The notes: generated by a model not told the origin, from the letters alone. Positions 16,560-25,228 are shown, counted from the first letter of the stretch. The stretch is DNA of 64,000 nt from Candidatus Gastranaerophilales bacterium (GCA_944327275.1 CALVHB010000011.1:36458-100457), one strand, 5' to 3'. Numbers and translations: made by a program.

Positions 16560-17474
16560 TTAGTCAACGTAAGCCGATAAAACTTCCTGACCTAACACGG
16601 AGAATCTCATTTTTTTTAGTGCTCTTAGTTCTGTTTGTCTAATACATTCTTTTGTTACACCATAGATATTACCGATTTCTTCAAGGGTTCTTTTAGTATT
16701 GTCTTCAAGTCCATAGCGCATTTTTACAACTTCTTGTTCTCTTTCTTTTAAGGTTGATACTACATTCAAGATATCTGATTTGAGATTTTCATATTCAACT
16801 TTTTCTGTAGCAGAAGCTTTTTCGTCTTGAATTATATCTGCGATATTCATTTCTTTGCCGTCGCCATTTTCAAGTCCGCTTTCAATTGAAATTGTTTTTG
16901 AATATGCTGATAAAAATGTATCAATTTTATTCGGTTCGATATTCATTTTTTTAGCAACATCTTCATTTTTTACCTGACAGTTGGTTTCATTTTCCATTTC
17001 TCTTTTTATTTTTGAGAATCTTGACAGGGTCTCTTGTATGTATACTGGGATTTTCATACAGTGCGATTGTTCGGATATTGCTTTGAACATTGCTTGTTTA
17101 ATCCACCAGCTTGCATATGTTGCAAATTTGTATCCAAGTTTGTGGTTAAATTTTTCTGCAGCAACCATCAATCCCAAGTTGCCTTCCTGAATCAAATCAA
17201 TTAGGGGTAAATTAGACATGTGAATTGCTTTTTTAGCAATTGTGACAACAAGTTTTAAGTTTGCTTTGATAAGTTTTTGTCTTGCTTCTTCATCTCCGTC
17301 TTTTGCTTTTTCTGCTAGTTCTCTTTCTTCTTGTACGGATAGTGAACGGTAGTCTGAAATCTCTCTTATGTAATCTTTTAAAATATTGTCATTTGTACCT
17401 TCCAAGATTTCATTTTTTGCCGGATTTGAAAACTTTACTGTTGTTTTCATTTTTACAGGCGAATCTTTTTTCAT
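16560..17474 (-). CDS. Sigma-70 family RNA polymerase sigma factor
   Basis: 304 aa with region 1.2 (LKDYIREISDYRSLSVQEERELA), region 2 (DLIQEGNLGLMVAAEKFNHKLGYKFATYASWWIKQAM), region 3 and region 4 (EREQEVVKMRYGLEDNTKRTLEEIGNIYGVTKECIRQ). It lacks a long region 1.1, so it looks like a group 2 (alternative, primary-like) sigma factor rather than the housekeeping one, although this cannot be settled without the rest of the genome. The recognition helix differs from consensus (RQTELRALKKMR). Its own promoter contains a 20-bp perfect palindrome. Confidence 0.9.
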   Translation of the reverse strand: MKKDSPVKMKTTVKFSNPAKNEILEGTNDNILKDYIREISDYRSLSVQEERELAEKAKDGDEEARQKLIKANLKLVVTIAKKAIHMSNLPLIDLIQEGNLGLMVAAEKFNHKLGYKFATYASWWIKQAMFKAISEQSHCMKIPVYIQETLSRFSKIKREMENETNCQVKNEDVAKKMNIEPNKIDTFLSAYSKTISIESGLENGDGKEMNIADIIQDEKASATEKVEYENLKSDILNVVSTLKEREQEVVKMRYGLEDNTKRTLEEIGNIYGVTKECIRQTELRALKKMRFSVLGQEVLSAYVD

Positions 17475-17546
17475 ACCTCTTTAAACTCCTTCTTTTTATT
17501 TTTTTACACAAGATGACCGAGTAACAATTACACTTAGTATATAATT

Positions 17547-17575
17547 AGTATATACTATAGTATATACAATTTCAA
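17547..17575 (-). promoter_or_regulatory. Sigma-factor gene promoter with a 20-bp palindromic operator
   Basis: On the minus strand, TTGAAA (17575-17570), 17 bp, TATACT (17552-17547). A perfect 20-bp palindrome, GTATATACTATAGTATATAC, covers 17548-17567 and fills the spacer and -10. Another TAGTATATA half-site lies at 17535-17543. A dimeric regulator bound here would block the promoter. Confidence 0.65.
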
Positions 17576-17655
17576 GTCTTTTATTAAGATTTATTAAAAA
17601 GAGTTAACCTTGTATGTTCTCTTATTTTTAGTATAATTGTATTGTGGAGGGTATT

Positions 17656-18120
17656 ATGAAAAAGAAATTGTTAATAACATTAGGTATATTTTTAACATTA
17701 ATTATGACATCTGTTGTGGCTGTTGGGGTTGCGTCAATGAATGCTCCAAAACACCCGTCAGAATATCATATTGGAATTCAATATGAAGAAGCTTTGACGT
17801 CTGATAAACCAATGTTAGCGGTTTTTTATGTTGATTGGTGTGGTTATTGTTTAAGATTTATGCCTAAGTATAAAATATTGAGTAAGTTGTATGATAAAAA
17901 ATTCAATTTTGTAATGATAAATGTTGAAGATCCAGCTTATTCTAAGTTGTCAGAAGATGTTGGAATATCAGGTTTCCCTACAGTTTACATATTGGATCCG
18001 AAATATGATAATAGGGTGCTTTTACCAAATAGTATTTATCAAAATTTATCTAAGTTCCGTATAGAGTTAGATAGATATTTGAGAATTAGATCAATATTAG
18101 ACAGTGCAGAGAAAAAATAG
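17656..18120 (+). CDS. Membrane-anchored or exported thioredoxin-fold protein
   Basis: The N-terminal hydrophobic segment (residues 5-27) is a signal anchor or signal peptide. The thioredoxin-type active site WCGYC (about residues 60-64) follows a beta strand (MLAVFYVD), and the cis-Pro loop GFPTVY comes about 45 residues later, so the redox fold is complete. It probably acts outside the cytoplasmic membrane on disulfides or in cytochrome/cofactor maturation. ATG 17656 is chosen because GGAGGG lies 5 nt upstream; a GTG at 17644 would overlap that site. Confidence 0.85.
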   Translation: MKKKLLITLGIFLTLIMTSVVAVGVASMNAPKHPSEYHIGIQYEEALTSDKPMLAVFYVDWCGYCLRFMPKYKILSKLYDKKFNFVMINVEDPAYSKLSEDVGISGFPTVYILDPKYDNRVLLPNSIYQNLSKFRIELDRYLRIRSILDSAEKK

Positions 18121-18252
18121 GCAAAAAAAAAGACCTTGTGATATTCAAGGCCTATCCGTTTAAATAAGAAGAGAGAGCTTTATATATTTATATAAAGTAA
18201 GTGTGTAAAAAAAATTTGCTAGTTAAAGGTACAAATATTAAGAAATATTAAC

Positions 18253-19035
18253 ATGAAAGATATACAAAATTTAAAAGATAACAGAAACGTAGATATTCAA
18301 AAAGTAGGAATAAAGAATCTGGAACTCCCTTTGATAATTCAAAGGAAAAATAATTCAAATCAGATAGTATGTGCAAAGGCGAGAGTCAATGTTTCTTTGC
18401 CAAGAGACTATAAGGGGACGCATATGTCTCGTTTTGTTGAGGTTTTGACTGAATGGCAACATAAAAATCTTTTGGGAGTTGATATAAAAGGTTGTTTAGA
18501 AAAAATTATTAGCAATTTAGATGCTCAAAGTGGAGAATTAGAGTTTAATTTTACTTATTTTTTGGATAAGAAATCTCCGGTAACTGGGATGTCTGCGCCT
18601 ATGAGTTATGACTGTTCTTTTGAAGGACGTATAGAAAATGGAGATTATAAATTTATCCTTGGGGTGACTGTTCCTGTAACTACTTTGTGCCCTTGTTCAA
18701 AGGAGATTTCTGACAACGGAGCTCATAACCAAAGAGCTATGATTAAGGTTAAAGTTTCTTATGATGAAACAGATCATGTTTGGTTAGAAGATTTAATTGA
18801 ATTAATAGAATCATGTTCATCTTGTCCTGTTTATCCTTTGTTAAAAAGAGAAGATGAAAAATATGTTACAGAAAAAGCTTGGGATAATCCTAAATTTGTT
18901 GAGGATGTTTTACGTGATACTGTTGTAAAATTACGTAACCACCCTATAGTAAAAGAGTTTGAAGTGGACTGTGAAGCTTTAGAGAGTATTCATAATCATT
19001 CTGCTTGGGCTTTTCAGCATGAGGTGAAAGATTAA
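18253..19035 (+). CDS. folE2: GTP cyclohydrolase FolE2
   Basis: Type IB GTP cyclohydrolase, which makes 7,8-dihydroneopterin triphosphate for folate and queuosine precursors with a metal other than obligate zinc. The family signatures are visible: VSLPRDYKGTHMSRFVE near residue 55 and the catalytic-cysteine motif TLCPCSKEISDNGAHNQRA near 150. 260 aa is normal. No tetrahydrofolate or preQ1 riboswitch was seen upstream, and no SD is obvious. It may supply dihydroneopterin for the queuosine route that also uses QueA (33966). Confidence 0.92.
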   Translation: MKDIQNLKDNRNVDIQKVGIKNLELPLIIQRKNNSNQIVCAKARVNVSLPRDYKGTHMSRFVEVLTEWQHKNLLGVDIKGCLEKIISNLDAQSGELEFNFTYFLDKKSPVTGMSAPMSYDCSFEGRIENGDYKFILGVTVPVTTLCPCSKEISDNGAHNQRAMIKVKVSYDETDHVWLEDLIELIESCSSCPVYPLLKREDEKYVTEKAWDNPKFVEDVLRDTVVKLRNHPIVKEFEVDCEALESIHNHSAWAFQHEVKD

Positions 19036-19559
19036 AATTTATAAGAAATAATAGCGTTTATCCCCCAGTTTTTACCGCTATTGTCTTTTATATCTTGTAA
19101 ATTGTACCTTTGTGCTTCTAATGATAAAGTGGTTTTGTCATTCAGTTTTTGACTAACTCCTGCGAATGTTCCTATGCTATTGGTCCATTTATCTTTCTTG
19201 AAATCCATCTGCCCTGAATAGTGCGGATTTACGTAGATATTTGTGTTTTTTGATATCGGAATATTCAATGATATAGGAGAATATCTTATTTGTACAGATT
19301 CTGAGAATTTCCCAAATTTAGTTCTTATCCTTAAATTTTGGTTACTAATTCCTTTTTTGTCATAGTTTATGCCGTATTTTATATCAAAAACCCCAGCTAC
19401 TGTTTTATTGAAGTCAGTACCTCCTCCTAAAAATACTGAAGCATATGCAGAGTCACTCGATAGTTTTTCTTCAAGTCCAACAACTGTGTAGTTTGAGCCA
19501 TCTAGATTTTGATATGTAGATGCTGAAATATTTTCGCTTTTAGTTATTAATGATCCCAT
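19032..19559 (-). CDS. Beta-barrel-like protein without a signal peptide
   Basis: 175 residues with alternating hydrophobic/polar strands (SESVQIRYSPISLNIPI, TTLSLEAQRYNLQ, GINAIISYKF) and a C-terminal Phe, as in outer-membrane barrels. The N-terminus MGSLITKSENISASTYQ lacks a signal peptide, so either export uses another route or the true N-terminus is elsewhere; no upstream in-frame signal sequence is seen. It overlaps the 3' end of folE2 by 4 bases. Function unknown. Confidence 0.6.
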   Translation of the reverse strand: MGSLITKSENISASTYQNLDGSNYTVVGLEEKLSSDSAYASVFLGGGTDFNKTVAGVFDIKYGINYDKKGISNQNLRIRTKFGKFSESVQIRYSPISLNIPISKNTNIYVNPHYSGQMDFKKDKWTNSIGTFAGVSQKLNDKTTLSLEAQRYNLQDIKDNSGKNWGINAIISYKF

Positions 19560-19620
19560 AAAATATCCCCTGTTTATATATAAACGTTTTTGATTGTTAA
19601 AAATTGCCTATGAAATAGAA

Positions 19621-19653
19621 AAAAGATTTATCTTTTTTTTAGATAAATCTTTT
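19621..19653 (-). terminator. Terminator of the zinc-ribbon gene at 19693
   Basis: AAAAGATTTATCT (19621-19633) pairs with AGATAAATCTTTT (19641-19653) around a 7-T loop. The A-run on the left becomes the U-tract of the minus-strand transcript. Confidence 0.75.
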
Positions 19654-19692
19654 CATATAAAATAGAATATATTTTTTTAGGGAGTAGTAAGA

Positions 19693-19998
19693 TTACTTTG
19701 GTAAATGTTTTTGCCAGTCACTATCAAGGTTTTTGATGAATCTATGAGCATCTATGACATCGTCATAAGATATAGGATCAGGTCCCTCTTGGACTTCCAG
19801 TGGCTCATAATTTTTTACATCAATATTTGTAAATCCTACAAATGCTACACCGAAATTTTTCCCGCAGTGTTGGCATTCAAGACTTACTACAGTAAGTCCT
19901 TCCTCTTCTCTTTTGACGATAATAGAATCTTCATCAAAGCCATTTCTGCAGTAGGAGCAGCAAAGATTATTGAATAATTTTTTTATCTTTTTTTTCAT
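19693..19998 (-). CDS. Small zinc-ribbon protein
   Basis: 101 residues with a basic N-terminus (MKKKIKKLF), then CCSYC and CQHC about 25 residues apart, forming a probable four-cysteine zinc ribbon. The tail is acidic. This resembles small cytoplasmic zinc-ribbon proteins, but I cannot assign a known family. It is monocistronic between a terminator on its 3' side and an intergenic region on its 5' side. Confidence 0.65.
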   Translation of the reverse strand: MKKKIKKLFNNLCCSYCRNGFDEDSIIVKREEEGLTVVSLECQHCGKNFGVAFVGFTNIDVKNYEPLEVQEGPDPISYDDVIDAHRFIKNLDSDWQKHLPK

Positions 19999-20133
19999 AA
20001 AGTCCTCATTAATATTATAATAGAAATTTTATTAAAAATTGTTAATTTACTTATAAGCATGGGAATAATATAAGTGTAGCGAATTATATATGTCGTTTCT
20101 GATTCGCTAGAGCTAACAGATAGGAGTGTTATC

Positions 20134-20229
20134 ATGGAAGCTATTAACTTAATTCTATTTGGATTTATTGTTTACACTGCATTGATTGTAGTTCCAAGTA
20201 TTTGGGAAGAACTAACCACTGAAGGGTAA
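20134..20229 (+). CDS. 31-residue single-helix membrane peptide
   Basis: The frame encodes MEAINLILFGFIVYTALIVV followed by PSIWEELTTEG, a single hydrophobic helix with an acidic C-terminal tail. TAGGAGTG, 6-7 nt before the ATG, is a good ribosome site, and an 8-bp hairpin (20077-20084 with 20102-20109) lies in the leader. The size and layout resemble small accessory subunits of membrane complexes such as those of cyanobacteria, but no family can be named. No neighbour suggests the complex it joins. Confidence 0.55.
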   Translation: MEAINLILFGFIVYTALIVVPSIWEELTTEG

Positions 20230-20318
20230 ACTAATTTCTCCTAAAGGTTAAGACGAATTTAATACGTAGGAGTTCCTGTTTTCGCCAAACTTTTTTGGAA
20301 GGTTAGAGAGTCTGATTT

Positions 20319-20391
20319 AAAAAGTGTTTTATGTACGTTAATTATTTAACGCCAAGTTTTGTTATGGCAAAATTTGGTCAAGACACTTTTT
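20319..20391 (+). terminator. Structured region after the small membrane peptide gene
   Basis: An outer stem (20319-20330 with 20380-20391, one mismatch) encloses an inner 10-bp stem (20352-20361 with 20368-20377, one G-U pair) and ends in a T-run. It overlaps the 3' end of bioA on the other strand and may terminate transcription there. Confidence 0.4.
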
Positions 20392-21705
20392 GGCAATGTC
20401 TGTTACACGGTCCATATCTTTTCTTTCCATTATAAGAGGCGGATTGAAGTAAATTACGTCTCCTAAAGGTCTTAGTATAACTCCCTCCATTAAAGCCTTC
20501 TTGTAGATTTGGTAACCGGTTCTGAATCTACTGTCGAAAGGCTTTTTGCTTTGTTTGTCTTGAACAAGTTCTATAGCATTAATAAGTCCGATATGTCTCA
20601 CTTCTCCGACATTTTTGTGGGAAAGAAATTTTTCTTTAATTATATTATTAAAGTATATAGCATTTTCTCTTGCTTTATTAAGTACACTACCATCTTCTAA
20701 AATGTCAAGGACAGCATTTGCAGCTGAACAAGCCAGAGGATTTCCACTGTATGTATGGCTGTGCATAAATGCTTTTCCGGTGTTATATTCATCATAAAAT
20801 GCATCATAGATTTTTTGAGTAGTAACAAAAAGTGCCATAGGCATATAACCTCCAGTTAGCCCTTTTGATAGACACATTATATCTGGTGATACGCCAGCAT
20901 GTTCAAATGCAAACATTTTACCTGTTCTGCCATATCCTGTAGCAATTTCATCTGCAATAAGATGTACGTTATATTTGTCGCATAATTCTCTTAATTTTTT
21001 AAGGTAAAGCGGAGGATAAATTTTCATTCCGGCAGAACCTTGTAGTAGAGGTTCAACGAGGAGGGCTGCTGTTTCATTTCCGTATTTTTCAAACGTTTTT
21101 TCCGCATTTATTGCGCATTCGCAGTTACAATTATCTCTGTTTTTTCCAAAAGGACATCTATAACAGTCTGGGCCTTGGATTCTTACTATATCCATTAAGA
21201 TTGGCTTGTATAGTTTTGTATAAAGATCGCAGTCCCCAACAGACAAAGCTCCTATTGTTTCTCCATGGTATGCTTCTGAAAGTGCCATAAATTTAGTTTT
21301 TTGCGGATTTCCGGTCTGTTCATGATATTGGAAACTTACTTTCATAGCTGCTTCTATTGCAGATGAACCGTTATCAGTAAAATTAAACTTACATAGTCCT
21401 TTGGGGAGTATTTTTGCTAATCTTTCACAAAGCTTAATAGCCTGTATATGAGTGAAGTTTGCGAATATAACGTGTTCAAGATTATCGACTTGTTTTTTTA
21501 TAGCACTATTAATTGTTGGATTGCAGTGCCCTAGTAAATTGCACCACCAAGAACTTATTACGTCGTAATACTTTTTGCCTTGCATGTCATACAAATATAT
21601 GCCTTCACCTTTTTCTATTACAATTGGTTTAAGAGTTTCATAATCTTTCATTTGAGAGCAAGGATGCCATATATATTCTAAATCTTTTTCTACCCAGTTA
21701 TTCAT
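20362..21705 (-). CDS. bioA: Adenosylmethionine-8-amino-7-oxononanoate aminotransferase
   Basis: PLP enzyme of biotin synthesis that makes 7,8-diaminononanoate using SAM as amino donor. The N-terminus WHPCSQMKDYE and the PLP-lysine region CLSKGLTGGYMPM (lysine near residue 280) are BioA hallmarks. 447 aa is normal, with an extra cysteine-rich CYRCPFGKNRDNCNCEC stretch around residue 180. It lies 2 nt after bioD in one operon. bioB, bioF and the pimelate genes are not in this window. Confidence 0.93.
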   Translation of the reverse strand: MNNWVEKDLEYIWHPCSQMKDYETLKPIVIEKGEGIYLYDMQGKKYYDVISSWWCNLLGHCNPTINSAIKKQVDNLEHVIFANFTHIQAIKLCERLAKILPKGLCKFNFTDNGSSAIEAAMKVSFQYHEQTGNPQKTKFMALSEAYHGETIGALSVGDCDLYTKLYKPILMDIVRIQGPDCYRCPFGKNRDNCNCECAINAEKTFEKYGNETAALLVEPLLQGSAGMKIYPPLYLKKLRELCDKYNVHLIADEIATGYGRTGKMFAFEHAGVSPDIMCLSKGLTGGYMPMALFVTTQKIYDAFYDEYNTGKAFMHSHTYSGNPLACSAANAVLDILEDGSVLNKARENAIYFNNIIKEKFLSHKNVGEVRHIGLINAIELVQDKQSKKPFDSRFRTGYQIYKKALMEGVILRPLGDVIYFNPPLIMERKDMDRVTDIAKKCLDQILP

Positions 21706-21707
21706 AT

Positions 21708-22388
21708 TTATACCTCTTTAAATAATGATTGAATATCATCTATTTTTATTGTTTTATCGTTATTTCCCACAGTAGATATAACTTTTATACCCGTCAAATT
21801 TTCTACTTGTAATTTATTGTCAATTTGCATTTCATCATTTGGGTTAAAATTATTTAAAATTATCCCTTTAATATTTATCCCTTGTTGTTTTGCATATTCA
21901 ACAGTCAGTACTGTGGAATTTATTGTTCCTAGAGATCCGGATGCTACAATTATTATATCCAATCCCAACGATTTGATTACGTCAGGTAACATTAATTTTT
22001 CTTCTTTAAGGTTAAATGGACATATAATGCCTCCAGCTCCTTCTACAACAATATAATCAAATTTCTTTTTGAGTTCTTCAAAATCGTTTAAGATTTTTTG
22101 CAATTTAATAGGATTATTCTCAATTTGAGCAGCTAAGTGAGGAGATACAGCTGGTTTAAATACGTAAGAGACAAAGTCAAAAGGATTATCTTTTATTTTA
22201 GCTTCTTCTAATACGTGCTTACAGTCGCCTGGGATTAATTTCCCTTCGACAATTTCTGCTCCGCTGAGTGCAGGTTTATAATACCCGCAATTAAAACCTA
22301 ATTCTCTCATTTTTTTTACAATAAGACCAGATATGTAGGTTTTACCGATATCTGTTCCGGTTGCTGTAATAAATATCCCTTTTGTCAT
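21708..22388 (-). CDS. bioD: Dethiobiotin synthetase
   Basis: Carboxylates diaminononanoate with CO2 and ATP to close the ureido ring. The P-loop TATGTDIGKTYISG is at residues 8-21 and VVEGAGGIICP is the family's second motif. 226 aa is normal. AAGGAGA lies 5-6 nt before ATG. It is followed by bioA in the order of the pathway reversed. The upstream 80 bases contain the terminator of the TpsB gene, so either a weak promoter or readthrough must drive the pair. Confidence 0.93.
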   Translation of the reverse strand: MTKGIFITATGTDIGKTYISGLIVKKMRELGFNCGYYKPALSGAEIVEGKLIPGDCKHVLEEAKIKDNPFDFVSYVFKPAVSPHLAAQIENNPIKLQKILNDFEELKKKFDYIVVEGAGGIICPFNLKEEKLMLPDVIKSLGLDIIIVASGSLGTINSTVLTVEYAKQQGINIKGIILNNFNPNDEMQIDNKLQVENLTGIKVISTVGNNDKTIKIDDIQSLFKEV

Positions 22389-22408
22389 AATATCTCCTTT
22401 TATCCGCT

Positions 22409-22452
22409 AAAATTATGCGGTAACTCTATATATAAAGTTACCGCATAATTTT
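22409..22452 (-). terminator. Strong terminator after the TpsB gene
   Basis: A 17-bp perfect stem (22409-22425 with 22436-22452) with a 10-nt loop lies directly after the TpsB stop on the minus strand and before bioD. It could also attenuate readthrough into bioDA. Confidence 0.8.
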
Positions 22453-22469
22453 AATTATTCAATAGTTTT

Positions 22470-24437
22470 TTATAAAGCACCGCCGCCACCATCAAGGAAG
22501 TAGTCATAGTGTCTTATATCATCGTAGTTATTTATGTATTCTGCCTCAACATTTTTTTGGAATTGAGTTTTTGGAACTGCTGCAGTTTGTCTTGAAGCTA
22601 ATAATGCATCAATATTTGGAGCTAGTGTAAGTTCAAAGTGGAATCTGCCTGCTTTACTGTAAGGCTCATTGTAGTTTCTTATTAGAGGATAGCCCCAATA
22701 TAATCTTGCACTTAAATCCCCAGGTAATTGGACTCTAAGCCCCATACCTACAGATGCTGCAAAATAGCTTCCTTGCATATAATCCTCAGATGCGGCAGGG
22801 AAAATACCTGCAGTATCTGCAAAAATTGCACCTTTTACATATCTTCCGATAAATGGAATTTTTTCACCTGTTCTAGGGCTTGTGATTTCTCTTGGCAAGA
22901 ATGGGAACATTAATTCTCCACTGATAAAGTAACCATTTTTACCAATCATCAAACCTTCAGAATATCCTCTTACAGTAGCAAGACCACCGGTTTGCATTTG
23001 GTCTAGGTAAGGGATTCTTTTATCTCCAGGAACAATTTGATAGTTACCTCTTAATTGACCGATTACACCGTGAGAAAAATCATGTAATCTTACAACACTA
23101 CCGCTATATTTGAAGTAGTTGTTGTCTCTATCACTGTTAAATATAGGAATTGCATAGTATGCATCTTGATTTAAATACCAAATACCATATTTAGTATCTT
23201 TTCTTGCTTGCAATGCAACTTCTAAAGAAGTAATGTTATCAACGTTCTTAAGAACATCGCCATATCCTGGGAAAATTAAATCAGAAAAAGTTCTTGCTCT
23301 TTTGTAGTTAGCAGAAGCATATGCTTTCAATTCAAAACCAGGTTTTCTAACAAGTGGTTGTGAATAGTACAATGAATATTGATAAGCGTTACTGCCCAAA
23401 CCCCAGTCTTTGTATGGTCCGTATTTTATGTTAGCAAATGTTGATGAGAACATAAATCCAACACGTCCATCATGTTTATTTACAGGAATGTTATAGTCAA
23501 AGAAAGGGCTCTGTGCGCCTTTAGAGAAATAAGACCCTAAAGACATTCTGTCTCTTACGCCAAACAAGCTGTCAGCATATAACATTGCACCACCACGGAT
23601 ACTACCTGTGTTGTAACGACCGGCGTTATCCATTATACCCATTATGTGGAATGGGAAATTTTCTTCAGCTACAACTTCTACATCTGTTGTTCCCGGAGTT
23701 TGACCTGCTTTCAAATTTGCAGAAAGTTTAACGCCCTCATTATATCTATTAAAATCTAATATGTCTTTTTCAAGTTCAACGATATCAAACAAATCCCCTT
23801 CTTTTTGAGGTAATCTGTCTTTGATATATTTGTCTCTAGTCCATCTGTTTTCTTCTACAGTAATACTTCCTATACGGCTTTCAGTAAGGGCAATGTAAAT
23901 GTTGCCATTTTGAACAGTTTGTTCTGGAAGAAATGCTCTTGCAGTAACGAAACCTTTTTCTGCATACAGATTGTTGATATCATCAATAACTTTTTGAATA
24001 TCTTCAATGAATACGTTCTTCCCAACAATTGGTTGAACTAACTTATTTATTTCTTCCTTGGTTAAAATTTCTGAAGGTGCAACCTCAACGGAGTTAACAT
24101 ATACTCCTTTTGTATTTAACTCTTCAACTGTAGCTTGTTGTAATGAGCCTCCATTATAGTTTTGTATGATTTGGTTTTCAGAACTAGGATCTGCTTCAAG
24201 TTTTTTGCGTCTTTGATAGTATTGATAATCATCATCTCGTCTTTTATCTTGGAACTGGTCTCTCATGTAATTCATATCGTGACCTTGGTTCATACCAGCT
24301 TCTGCACCAGGGGTAACTCCAGCTCCGTTCATAAACGGATTTGCTTCAGCTGTATTAAAAGATGCAGGCAACGTAAGTGCAAATGCTACAGATAAGACTG
24401 CACTTAAAATATGTTGTTTAGATTTAATCTTTTTCAT
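22470..24437 (-). CDS. ShlB/FhaC-type outer-membrane transporter (two-partner secretion TpsB)
   Basis: 655 aa. A signal peptide (residues 1-32, ending AEA), a charged linker, POTRA domains (about 100-270: VGKNVFIEDIQKVIDDINNLYAEKGFVTARAFLP and GSITVEENRW) and a 16-strand-type barrel. The VRGY motif (ATVRGYSEG) of the conserved lid loop is present, and the family's usual C-terminal Phe is replaced by a Gly-rich end (DGGGGAL). It would export a TpsA exoprotein through the outer membrane, but no TpsA gene (large, beta-helical) is adjacent. The gene is monocistronic with its own promoter and terminator. Confidence 0.88.
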   Translation of the reverse strand: MKKIKSKQHILSAVLSVAFALTLPASFNTAEANPFMNGAGVTPGAEAGMNQGHDMNYMRDQFQDKRRDDDYQYYQRRKKLEADPSSENQIIQNYNGGSLQQATVEELNTKGVYVNSVEVAPSEILTKEEINKLVQPIVGKNVFIEDIQKVIDDINNLYAEKGFVTARAFLPEQTVQNGNIYIALTESRIGSITVEENRWTRDKYIKDRLPQKEGDLFDIVELEKDILDFNRYNEGVKLSANLKAGQTPGTTDVEVVAEENFPFHIMGIMDNAGRYNTGSIRGGAMLYADSLFGVRDRMSLGSYFSKGAQSPFFDYNIPVNKHDGRVGFMFSSTFANIKYGPYKDWGLGSNAYQYSLYYSQPLVRKPGFELKAYASANYKRARTFSDLIFPGYGDVLKNVDNITSLEVALQARKDTKYGIWYLNQDAYYAIPIFNSDRDNNYFKYSGSVVRLHDFSHGVIGQLRGNYQIVPGDKRIPYLDQMQTGGLATVRGYSEGLMIGKNGYFISGELMFPFLPREITSPRTGEKIPFIGRYVKGAIFADTAGIFPAASEDYMQGSYFAASVGMGLRVQLPGDLSARLYWGYPLIRNYNEPYSKAGRFHFELTLAPNIDALLASRQTAAVPKTQFQKNVEAEYINNYDDIRHYDYFLDGGGGAL

Positions 24438-24460
24438 TGATTCACCTTCAAATTTTTAAA

Positions 24461-24489
24461 TATATATATTTAAACTTAAGTTCGGTCAA
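24461..24489 (-). promoter_or_regulatory. Promoter of the TpsB gene
   Basis: On the minus strand, TTGACC (24489-24484), 17 bp, TATATA (24466-24461). The spacer and -10 lie in small palindromes (AACTTAAGTT and a TTTAAATATATATATTTAAA run), which may simply reflect AT bias. Confidence 0.5.
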
Positions 24490-24703
24490 TGTAATTTTTT
24501 GCGCTTTTAGCATAAAACTTTAAAATATTTTTTAATTTTTATTAAACAATCTTAATAAAAATTAATTATTTCACAAAATCATACTTAACCTGCTATTATT
24601 ATATATTATATCGTTAGTACTGTAAAGCAGTTGGGTGAAAAATCATTTTAATAGCTTATTGTATAAATTAAATTTCATATGTATGGTGTATAAAGGAGAA
24701 AAT

Positions 24704-25165
24704 ATGAAAAGTAAAATGAAAGTATTAGTAGTAGGTCTATCGGCATTTGTTATTGGTTTTTCCGTAAACAATTTTGCGATGTCTGATGTTCCTTCAAAGA
24801 TTGCAGTAGTAGATGTTCAACAAGTCGTAAATGCATCTTCTCAAGTTCAGGCATTGAAAAAGGAACAGCAAGCTAAAGCTAAAGACATCGTTGCATTTGT
24901 AGAAAAGGCAAGAAAAGATGTCGCAGCAACTAAGGATGTTAAGAAAAAACAAGCTTTAGAAGAAAAGTATAATAAAGAATTAAACAATAAAAAAGCTGCT
25001 ATGGATAAAGATTACGCTTCAAAATTAACAGCAATTGATAATACTATTTCTGCAAAAATTTCTGAACAGGCAAAAGCCGGTAATTATGACATTGTTCTTG
25101 CAAAAGGTGTTGTTTTGTACGGTGGAACTGACATTACTGATGCTGTAAAAAAAGCAGTGAAATAG
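24704..25165 (+). CDS. OmpH/Skp-type periplasmic chaperone
   Basis: 153 residues: a signal peptide (about 1-27), then IAVVDVQQVVNAS, the conserved start of OmpH/Skp proteins, a long coiled-coil arm (about 45-110, rich in Lys, Ala and Glu) and a short C-terminal strand segment (NYDIVLAKGVVLYGG). In the family the trimer holds unfolded outer-membrane proteins in the periplasm. ATG 24704 is chosen because AAAGGAG lies 6 nt upstream; a longer frame from 24635 would lack a site and bury the signal peptide. It is divergent from the TpsB gene, a possible client. Confidence 0.85.
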   Translation: MKSKMKVLVVGLSAFVIGFSVNNFAMSDVPSKIAVVDVQQVVNASSQVQALKKEQQAKAKDIVAFVEKARKDVAATKDVKKKQALEEKYNKELNNKKAAMDKDYASKLTAIDNTISAKISEQAKAGNYDIVLAKGVVLYGGTDITDAVKKAVK

Positions 25166-25186
25166 TAATTCTAAAAATTTAAAATA

Positions 25187-25224
25187 AAAAAAATACCGGT
25201 TTTTTATAAAACCGGTATTTTTTT
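25187..25224. terminator. Bidirectional terminator between ompH and the hydrogenase operon
   Basis: A 17-bp perfect stem (25187-25203 with 25208-25224), with a 4-nt TTAT loop, an A-run on the left arm and a T-run on the right arm, lies between convergent genes. Confidence 0.88.
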
Positions 25225-25228
25225 ACCT

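Noticed and set aside
18121..18252. Weak CCTTG/CAAGG hairpin before folE2
   Set aside because: Five base pairs and no T-run; below what I would call a terminator or riboswitch.
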